From an uncultured bacterium (GTDB taxonomy: Bacteria; Cyanobacteriota; Vampirovibrionia; Gastranaerophilales; Gastranaerophilaceae), in contig CALAWF010000249.1 in the NCBI GenBank assembly GCA_937894665.1, forward strand, positions 1 through 11,988: DNA of 11,988 nt. Direction: 5' to 3'. This document shows, in pieces, positions 7,496 to 11,988 of the stretch. The translations under genes and the position numbers were made by a program. The notes beneath the pieces were generated by a model. That model made no database searches, had not been told where the DNA came from, and saw nothing but the letters and a program-made list of their open reading frames with translations. The first letter of the stretch is position 1; every line of letters begins with the position of its first letter.

Positions 7496-7529
7496 AAAAA
7501 GAGGAACATAAGATTATGTTCCTCTTTTT
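7496..7529. terminator. Two-way intrinsic terminator
   Basis: AAAAAGAGGAACATA (7496-7510) and its perfect complement (7515-7529) enclose a 4-nt loop. Ends the Cys-rich gene on the plus strand and the uridine-kinase-like gene (stop at 7554) on the minus strand. Confidence 0.95.
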
Positions 7530-7553
7530 ATATAATATTTCGTTTTTTATAAA

Positions 7554-8390
7554 CTAAAATTCAATAGCTTTAAGGGCATTAAAGATTTTATCCGTAATTT
7601 CTTGAATATATTCTTGGCTAACCATGCCATTAATTACAGCATCAGAAATTTGATAAGCAGGACGAATATACTGTTGAGCGGTTTTATTTACATCTGCAAA
7701 CTGTAAATCAGCAGCTTCACCCGTTTTACCACGTTGAGCTGCACGTTTGTACCATCTGTCTTTGATAACTTCAAGCGGAGTAAATACATAAACTTTAACA
7801 TCCATAATATCTCTCACGCCTTCATTCAAAACATACAAACCTTCTGTTAGAATAACTTTTGCAGGTTTCTTTTCATCACCGTTAGGATCAGATTCACAAG
7901 TTACAAAATTGTAACGAGGGGATTTGATTGTTAAACCTTCTTTTAAAGAAACCAAATGGCTCTTCATTAAATCTAAGTCGATTACATCCGGAGTATCAAA
8001 ACTAAAACCGGTTTTAAATAAGGCTTCGTAGCTTCCGGCTTCTTGCAATTCTTTCGATGTGTCTTTGTAATAATCATCACAGCGAATTACGGTATAAATA
8101 CCTTCTGTTTTATTTTTAATACATGCTTTTATTGTATTATCAACAAAAACAGTTTTCCCTGATGCACTCTCACCGGTTATCCCGATAAGAAAAGTCTTTT
8201 TCTTTTCTTGAACAACTTTTCTTGCAATATTCATTATCAAATTGTCAGATATTTTCAAAAACAAAGGTTGTTCTTGTTTTTTATCTTCTTCAAGGATTTT
8301 TTTCAATGTTTCTACAATTGTAGATATTAATTCCATATCTCTGCGGTTTGAATAAAAATCATAACTTGTCAATTCGAAATCCTTTAACAT
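7554..8390 (-). CDS. udk: Uridine kinase-like P-loop kinase
   Basis: Likely phosphorylates uridine/cytidine to the monophosphate in pyrimidine salvage. 278 residues. Walker A GITGESASGKT (70-80), CDDYYKD (104-110; the uridine kinase acceptor-site motif), FDTPDVIDLDLM (131-142), SPRYNF (157-162), VILTEGLYVL (179-188) and DRWYKRAAQRGKT (211-223, lid-like arginines) follow the order in bacterial Udk. About 65 N-terminal residues precede the P-loop, more than in the roughly 210-residue classical enzyme, and the C-terminus lacks the longer forms' phosphoribosyltransferase domain. Substrate could differ within the uridine kinase/phosphoribulokinase superfamily. GGGGAAG (complement of 8396-8402) lies 5 nt before the ATG and supports the long start over Met19. 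Monocistronic, ending at a two-way terminator. Confidence 0.82.
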   Translation of the reverse strand: MLKDFELTSYDFYSNRRDMELISTIVETLKKILEEDKKQEQPLFLKISDNLIMNIARKVVQEKKKTFLIGITGESASGKTVFVDNTIKACIKNKTEGIYTVIRCDDYYKDTSKELQEAGSYEALFKTGFSFDTPDVIDLDLMKSHLVSLKEGLTIKSPRYNFVTCESDPNGDEKKPAKVILTEGLYVLNEGVRDIMDVKVYVFTPLEVIKDRWYKRAAQRGKTGEAADLQFADVNKTAQQYIRPAYQISDAVINGMVSQEYIQEITDKIFNALKAIEF

Positions 8391-8547
8391 TAGTACTTCC
8401 CCTTTGCAAACATGTTAATATTCTACTTTAAAATTATTTAAACCTCCACTAAAGATGAAATTTTGTAACAAAAATTTTATGAAAAATTAAAGTTTTTATA
8501 TAAATGTGCCGTAATACAAATTGTTGAGATAATAAGGAGTATAATTT

Positions 8548-8721
8548 ATGTACACAGATGAAATTTTTGAAAACGCATTAAAAGAAACAAAAGAAGAAAG
8601 TTTCAAAGCATTGCAAGGTGAAGTGAAGACTGTAGAAAGAGTAATTGAAAAACTTTTAACTCAACTATTAGAATGTACTTCATCTGTATCAGAACGTGAT
8701 TTCCACGTTTGCGGGGTTTAA
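8548..8721 (+). CDS. Small acidic ORF, 57 aa, unknown
   Basis: Not recognised. 57 residues beginning MYTDEIFENALKETKEESF. A continuous charged amphipathic helix (about 5-43, with VERVIEKLLTQLLE at 29-42) suggests a coiled coil. A short tail CTSSVSERDFHVCGV carries two cysteines (43, 55). Support for being real: AAGGAG (8534-8539) with ideal 8-nt spacing, codon use like the neighbours, and a perfect terminator 34 nt after the stop. No signal peptide. Divergent from the uridine-kinase-like gene and convergent with the 394-aa glycine-zipper gene. Confidence 0.72.
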   Translation: MYTDEIFENALKETKEESFKALQGEVKTVERVIEKLLTQLLECTSSVSERDFHVCGV

Positions 8722-8754
8722 AAACAACTTTTAAGACTTGAACAAAATCAAATA

Positions 8755-8784
8755 AAAAGAGTTCCTAAATTTAGGAACTCTTTT
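8755..8784. terminator. Perfect-palindrome two-way terminator
   Basis: AAAAGAGTTCCTAAA (8755-8769) followed directly by its exact complement (8770-8784), with terminal A/T runs for both directions. Serves the 57-aa ORF and the 394-aa gene (stop at 8803). Confidence 0.92.
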
Positions 8785-8802
8785 CGTCTTTTTGCGTTGG
8801 AT

Positions 8803-9987
8803 TTATACGTTGGGGTTATATTTGAATTTAGTTGGGTCTTGTTGTTGAGATGATTGATAAGAATTTGAGAAAATACTTCCTGTTTGATTATACATTCCGT
8901 ATGAGCTGTATGGATTAAAGATATTATATGAATCAAATGATGGACTGATTGCAGGAATTGAGCCGTACGGATTACTCATTGAGAAACCATTTGTTGATGA
9001 CAAGAATGGATTTGTCAATGGTGATTGATAAGCTGTTATTGGATTTGTATAAGCTGGTGTTGTATAAGAAGGAGTTGTAACTTGTCCTTGTGCTGTTCCG
9101 TTATTTTGACCTTGAGTTACACCAGTTTCAGTGCTTGCTCCTTGTTGTTCATCAGAAGTTTGTTGTACCGGTTGTTGTATTGGCTGTTGTACCGGTTGTT
9201 CAGAAACAATAGGAGTTTGGTGCTCTGCTCGTTGGCGAGCCTCCATTTCGGCTTGTTGCTGAGCTTCTCGTTGAATTGCTCGTTGAGTTTCAGTTGGAGC
9301 AGTTGTATCTTGAACACCAGCTCGTCTTAACTCTTCAGCTTGTTGTTCTTCAAGACTTTGAGCTTCAGCCATCTGTTCTTGAGCTTCTTCTTTTTGTTCG
9401 GTGTAAGATTTACCAACAACTTTACTTGTTAACCATTCACCGACCATCCAACCTACAATGCTACCAATTCCTGGACAAATAGCCGAACCAATTGCAGCAC
9501 CAAGAGCACCTCCACCTAATCTTGCAGCAGATTTACCTGCTTCAAGAACAGCAGCTCCTGCACCTTGATCTTTTGCAGTTTCTATAATATTTGGAATTTC
9601 ACAAGCTATTGTTAAAACAGCACCAATAAATGGCATTTTTTTAGCCACGCCTTTAAAGAAACCTTTAATTCCTCCCCAAATGCTACTTTTGCCTGCGGCT
9701 TTAGCGGCTTTTGCAGCAAATTTAGAACTTTTAAATAAATCTTTAGGCGTTGAAATAAGGTCTTTACCTAATCGTTTAAAAAATCCACCTTTAGCTGCTT
9801 TTTGTGTTGCCACATGTTTTTCTAAAGCCTTAACACCGGCATCAGCTTTTATAAAAATTGAGCCTTTGGCACTTCTCATTGCCTTACCCATGGTTTCTGA
9901 GCCTGTTCCTAAAATAAGTTCAGGAGCAAGGTTACATACCTTTTTACCATATTTGAAACCTAATTTCAAAATTGATGATATTCCCAT
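8803..9987 (-). CDS. Glycine-zipper protein with Q/E-rich and Asn-Pro-aromatic tail (paralog A), unknown
   Basis: Not recognised. 394 residues, no classical signal peptide. A basic amphipathic N-terminus (1-20) is followed by a Lys/Ala/Gly-rich region (about 35-115). A hydrophobic segment KKMPFIGAVLTIACEIPNI (116-134) precedes a glycine-zipper segment (157-185, with G175/G179/G183 and the end GWMVGEWLTSKV). Next is a Gln/Glu-rich probable coiled coil (194-256), a QPVQQPIQQPVQQ repeat (264-276), and a low-complexity Ser/Thr/Asn/Tyr tail with NPI, NPF, NPY, NPY, NPN units (315-394). Residues 79-217 match the neighbouring 281-aa protein closely (STPKDL, AAKAAGKS, EWLTSKV-x-GKSY). AGGGGA (complement of 9994-9999) lies 6 nt before the ATG. 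The two hydrophobic stretches suggest membrane insertion or a self-assembling particle; function unknown. Confidence 0.85.
   Translation of the reverse strand: MGISSILKLGFKYGKKVCNLAPELILGTGSETMGKAMRSAKGSIFIKADAGVKALEKHVATQKAAKGGFFKRLGKDLISTPKDLFKSSKFAAKAAKAAGKSSIWGGIKGFFKGVAKKMPFIGAVLTIACEIPNIIETAKDQGAGAAVLEAGKSAARLGGGALGAAIGSAICPGIGSIVGWMVGEWLTSKVVGKSYTEQKEEAQEQMAEAQSLEEQQAEELRRAGVQDTTAPTETQRAIQREAQQQAEMEARQRAEHQTPIVSEQPVQQPIQQPVQQTSDEQQGASTETGVTQGQNNGTAQGQVTTPSYTTPAYTNPITAYQSPLTNPFLSSTNGFSMSNPYGSIPAISPSFDSYNIFNPYSSYGMYNQTGSIFSNSYQSSQQQDPTKFKYNPNV
9161..9200. repeat. Short direct repeat coding for QPVQQP units
   Basis: TGTTGTACCGGTTGTT occurs at 9161-9176 and 9185-9200, a 24-bp (eight-codon) period, with a diverged unit between. 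It codes for the alternating QPVQQ/QPIQQ stretch in paralog A and could expand or contract by slippage. Confidence 0.7.
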
Positions 9988-10016
9988 TTTAATTCCCCTG
10001 TGTTATATTTCCCCGT

Positions 10017-10045
10017 ACTATATTAAAGTATTTTGCTCTTCAAAA
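10017..10045 (-). promoter_or_regulatory. Probable promoter of paralog A
   Basis: On the minus strand, TTTTGA (10040-10045), 17-nt spacer, TATAGT (10017-10022); start near 10010, leader about 23 nt. The same -35 and spacing occur before paralog B, so the two genes appear to be transcribed separately. Confidence 0.42.
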
Positions 10046-10079
10046 ATTGCGTTTTATATTACAAAATATTAACAATGCA

Positions 10080-10108
10080 CAACCGACATTCTAGCTGAAT
10101 GCCGGTTG
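10080..10108 (-). terminator. Probable terminator of paralog B
   Basis: On the minus strand CAACCGGCATTC (10097-10108 region, read downward) pairs with GAATGTCGGTTG around a 5-nt loop, a 12-bp stem with one G-U pair; on the plus strand that pair is a mismatch, so the hairpin favours the minus-strand RNA. It lies 30 nt past the paralog B stop. The downstream U tract is weak, so termination may be partial, allowing readthrough into paralog A. Confidence 0.5.
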
Positions 10109-10137
10109 TTGAAATAGAAATGAGGGGTTTTATATTA

Positions 10138-10983
10138 TTATGCAATAGTATTAAAATTCATATTTTGCATCATCAAATCGTTACTATATGGGTTTGACAT
10201 ACTATTTGTTAAAAAGTCATTCATATTACCAACGCCTGAAAATGCAGGATTGTATTGATGAGAGTTTTGAACAACTTGAGGTTGTTGCTGTTGAAGCAAT
10301 GCCATTGCTTCTGCTTGTTTTTCTTCTGCTTCAGCAACTTTTTCAGAATAAGATTTGCCAATGACCTTGCTAGTCAACCATTCACCTAATCCCCATCCGA
10401 TGAAACCTCCAATAGGACCAAATGCCATTGAACCAACAGCCGCACCGATTGAAGCACCGGTCAATCTAACTCCGGCTTTTGCAACTTCTGCAACACCTTG
10501 TCCAACACCTTGTTCTTTTGTAGCTTTGAAAATATTAGGTAATTCAAAACCAATCAACATCAAGTTACCAATCAAAGGCATTTTTGACCAGAAGCCTTTA
10601 CCTAAACCTTTTAACCCGCCTAAGATACCACTTTTACCGGCAGCTTTTGCTGCAGTTGCACCGCCTTTTGTTGCAGCAATTAAATCTTTTGGAGTTGATT
10701 TTATGGAACTAAAAATTCTTGAAAATACTGAGCCACTTGTACGTGTTTTTTTCGCTACATTTAAAGCTAAATTTCCGCCACCTTCTTTAATACCTTTAAG
10801 TAACGCTTTTTTAATTGACAGATTATTTTTAATTCCTGCTTTGAAACTATCTCTAGCACCACGAACTAAAACATCCGCACCATCTTCAAAAAGAATAGAT
10901 GGAACTGTTTTAACTGCACGTTTAACAGTTTTGATACTAGGAAGAGCCTTGTACGCACTTTTTGCAATTGACACTATTGACAT
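10138..10983 (-). CDS. Glycine-zipper protein with Asn-Pro tail (paralog B), unknown
   Basis: Not recognised. 281 residues, no signal peptide. A basic N-terminal half (1-95) differs from paralog A apart from overall Lys/Gly richness. The shared core starts at STPKDL (96-101), continues TAAKAAGKSGILGG (110-123), the hydrophobic SKMPLIGNLMLIGFELPNI (133-151), KEQGVGQGV (156-164), and the glycine zipper G192/G196/G200 in a segment ending GEWLTSKVIGKSY (200-212). A short acidic helix (213-230), QQQQPQ, and a 45-residue tail with SMSNPY (261-266), also present in paralog A, complete it. AAGGTAGG lies just before the ATG. Same strand and order as paralog A with a 150-bp gap, consistent with tandem duplication followed by divergence of both ends. 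Could be a membrane-active, structural or phage-derived protein; no evidence decides. Confidence 0.84.
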   Translation of the reverse strand: MSIVSIAKSAYKALPSIKTVKRAVKTVPSILFEDGADVLVRGARDSFKAGIKNNLSIKKALLKGIKEGGGNLALNVAKKTRTSGSVFSRIFSSIKSTPKDLIAATKGGATAAKAAGKSGILGGLKGLGKGFWSKMPLIGNLMLIGFELPNIFKATKEQGVGQGVAEVAKAGVRLTGASIGAAVGSMAFGPIGGFIGWGLGEWLTSKVIGKSYSEKVAEAEEKQAEAMALLQQQQPQVVQNSHQYNPAFSGVGNMNDFLTNSMSNPYSNDLMMQNMNFNTIA

Positions 10984-11030
10984 ACCTTACCTACCTTTGC
11001 ATAATAAAATACACATTTTTCTAACCTACA

Positions 11031-11059
11031 TTTATATAAAAAATTTTTCCGCCTCAAAA
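11031..11059 (-). promoter_or_regulatory. Probable promoter of paralog B
   Basis: On the minus strand, TTTTGA (11054-11059), 17-nt spacer, TATAAA (11031-11036); start near 11024, leader about 40 nt. Architecture matches the paralog A promoter. Confidence 0.45.
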
Positions 11060-11097
11060 TTGACTAAAATTTAAGAATTGTTAACAAAATTAATAAT

Positions 11098-11129
11098 AAA
11101 AATGCCGGTCGCACACATGCTCCGGCGTT
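11098..11129 (-). terminator. Intrinsic terminator of the small upstream unit
   Basis: On the minus strand GCCGG (11122-11126) pairs with CCGGC (11104-11108), with GCA/TGC pairing within the loop region, then ATTTTT. It lies 52 nt after the stop of the 51-aa ORF and about 75 nt before the paralog B promoter start, insulating the two units. Confidence 0.6.
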
Positions 11130-11181
11130 ATTAAACTCTCTTCTTATTTTTAAATTTAGTTAGTATAGTAGTTTTCTCTAA

Positions 11182-11337
11182 TTATTTTACAGCGGATAGA
11201 TTCGCCTTGATTCCTGCGTCTGAATTTATTTCACACGCATTTGAATACGCCAAACTCCGGCGTTTCTTTGCTCCTCTTAATATTAATTCAACACTTTCGC
11301 ATCTGTTATTTGATGGTGTTGTTATCTTCTTTAGCAT
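11182..11337 (-). CDS. Small basic ORF, 51 aa, unknown, in its own transcription unit
   Basis: Not recognised. 51 residues starting MLKKITTPSNNRCESVELIL, with a basic patch RGAKKRRS (21-28), cysteines at 13 and 35, and the end GIKANLSAVK. No signal peptide. GGAG (about 11347-11350) is 9 nt before the ATG. The ORF fills most of a 449-bp gap between rnhB and paralog B, and has its own candidate promoter and terminator. The start region sits in nested inverted repeats. The G+C-richer composition (for example CGCCGG, GCGTGTG) differs from both flanks. It may be a real small protein, or the transcript may be a structured RNA with the ORF by chance. Confidence 0.45.
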   Translation of the reverse strand: MLKKITTPSNNRCESVELILRGAKKRRSLAYSNACEINSDAGIKANLSAVK

Positions 11338-11392
11338 TATTTCTTACTCCATAGATTTCTGATTACAAATAATCTATCGGCAAGCTAAAGAA
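11327..11392 (-). promoter_or_regulatory. Nested inverted repeats around the start of the 51-aa ORF
   Basis: Outer arms TTCTTTAGC (11327-11335) and GCTAAAGAA (11384-11392) are exact 9-bp complements; the first arm covers the G of the start codon and codons 2-4. Inner arms ATAGATT (11351-11357) and AATCTAT (11371-11377) end directly beside the SD. Folded, the RNA would hide the start site. Confidence 0.45.
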
Positions 11393-11405
11393 AAAACTTT
11401 AGAAT

Positions 11406-11427
11406 TTTATATCATTTGTTAACAAAT
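11406..11427 (-). promoter_or_regulatory. Possible extended -10 promoter with overlapping palindrome
   Basis: On the minus strand TGATATAAA (11406-11414) is an extended -10 lacking a good -35; start would be near 11399. It adjoins the perfect 14-bp palindrome ATTTGTTAACAAAT (11414-11427), which could be an operator. Both lie just past the rnhB stop. Confidence 0.33.
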
Positions 11428-11432
11428 CTTAA

Positions 11433-11988
11433 TTAAAATAATGAAAGTTGTTTTTGTTTTTCAAAATGCTTTCTCAAAAATGAAGGTCTATGATATTTGC
11501 TCAATCCGTATTCATCAATTGCTCTCAAGTGTTCAGCCGTCAAATAACCCGCATTACGATTCCAACCATATTGTGGGAATTCAGATGCAAGTTCTGTCAT
11601 ATATCTATCTCTTGTAACTTTTGCTAAAATGCTTGCAGCCGCAATCGAAGCAGACTGACCATCACCTTTAATTATAAATTTTTGAGGATAAGTATAATTT
11701 CTGATTAGTTTGTTTCCATCAACAAGGGTAATAAAATCTTTCAAACCAGCCTTTTGAATAACATTTTCACAAGATATTTTCATCGCCTTTAAAGACGCAT
11801 TCAAAATATTTATACGTTCAATCTCTTCAACTTCAACACAAATTATAGAATTAATAGTATTATTCAAAATCACATCATAAAGTTTTTCTCTTGCAGTATG
11901 AGAAAGTTTTTTAGAATCATTAAGTCTATCCAAATCTAAAATTAAAGAATCTGTAACCTCAGGAAAATAAACACATGCCGCAAAAACA
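11433..11988 (-). CDS. rnhB: Ribonuclease HII, N-terminus cut by window edge
   Basis: Endonuclease that nicks RNA in RNA-DNA hybrids and at single ribonucleotides in DNA. About 185 residues are visible and the frame is open to the right edge. The TTG at 11933 is internal, since upstream codons read VFAACVYFPEVTDSLI in family register. Seen: LNDSKKLS, ILNASLKAM, the active-site Asp in LVDGNKL, IKGDGQSASIAAASILAKVT followed by RD (second active-site Asp), FPQYGWNRNAGYLTAEHL and KYHRPSFLRKHF. The first catalytic block (DEAGRG) lies beyond the window. The gene ends QKQLSLF and has no strong terminator after it, so readthrough into the small downstream unit is possible. Confidence 0.96.
   Translation of the reverse strand, partial: VFAACVYFPEVTDSLILDLDRLNDSKKLSHTAREKLYDVILNNTINSIICVEVEEIERINILNASLKAMKISCENVIQKAGLKDFITLVDGNKLIRNYTYPQKFIIKGDGQSASIAAASILAKVTRDRYMTELASEFPQYGWNRNAGYLTAEHLRAIDEYGLSKYHRPSFLRKHFEKQKQLSLF

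Noticed and set aside
9161..9200. CRISPR-like or mobile-element repeat
   Set aside because: Only two exact 16-bp copies inside a coding frame with codon periodicity; this is a protein repeat.
9025..9482. Several Leu/Ser/Cys-rich plus- and minus-strand ORFs
   Set aside because: Frame shadows of the Gln-rich region of paralog A.
10355..11074. Long plus-strand ORF (239 codons) opposite paralog B
   Set aside because: Proline-rich translation is the antisense shadow of a Gly/Lys-rich gene; no SD, and it runs through the paralog B promoter.
11182..11280. Possible tRNA or other classical RNA gene in the rnhB-paralog B gap
   Set aside because: No T-loop (GGTTCRA) or acceptor stem, and no tmRNA, SRP or RNase P landmarks; only hairpins and a small ORF were found.

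Overview
The window is AT-rich bacterial DNA, densely packed, with short intergenic gaps that carry compact intrinsic terminators. The best guess at lineage is a non-photosynthetic relative of cyanobacteria (Gastranaerophilales / 'Melainabacteria'). Three things point that way: a GGPP-synthase-type prenyl transferase whose first Asp-rich block closely matches cyanobacterial/plastid enzymes, an abundant-looking secreted three-SLH protein, and low G+C with strong Shine-Dalgarno sites. This is an inference; no rRNA or other marker in the window settles it.

Left part (1-5613), mostly housekeeping. A prenyl diphosphate synthase (cut by the left edge) overlaps the end of rsgA, a 30S-assembly GTPase. 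Divergent from rsgA is a TIGR02757/DUF2400 family gene. It runs stop-to-stop into rbgA, a 50S-assembly GTPase, which is coupled by a 14-nt overlap to rplS (ribosomal protein L19). L19 and RbgA both act in 50S assembly, and RsgA adds a second ribosome-maturation GTPase. A 48-codon ORF and pyruvate kinase (pyk) converge on a shared two-way terminator.

Middle part (5614-8721), mostly cell envelope. A secreted SLH protein, whose codon choice suggests strong expression, ends in a double glycine-zipper hairpin. A small secreted eight-cysteine protein follows. Then come a uridine-kinase-like P-loop kinase on the minus strand and a 57-codon acidic ORF on the plus strand.

Right part (8722-11988), the least ordinary region. 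Two tandem minus-strand genes encode paralogous unrecognised proteins (394 and 281 aa). They share a core of about 135 residues rich in glycine zippers, then a coiled coil and an Asn-Pro-aromatic tail. Each has its own matching promoter. Upstream lies a small transcription unit of its own: a 51-codon ORF with a start-codon-sequestering hairpin and its own terminator. The window ends in rnhB (ribonuclease HII), cut by the right edge.

No tRNA, rRNA, CRISPR array, transposase or IS end was found. The most likely undescribed element is the pair of glycine-zipper paralogs with their shared promoter layout.
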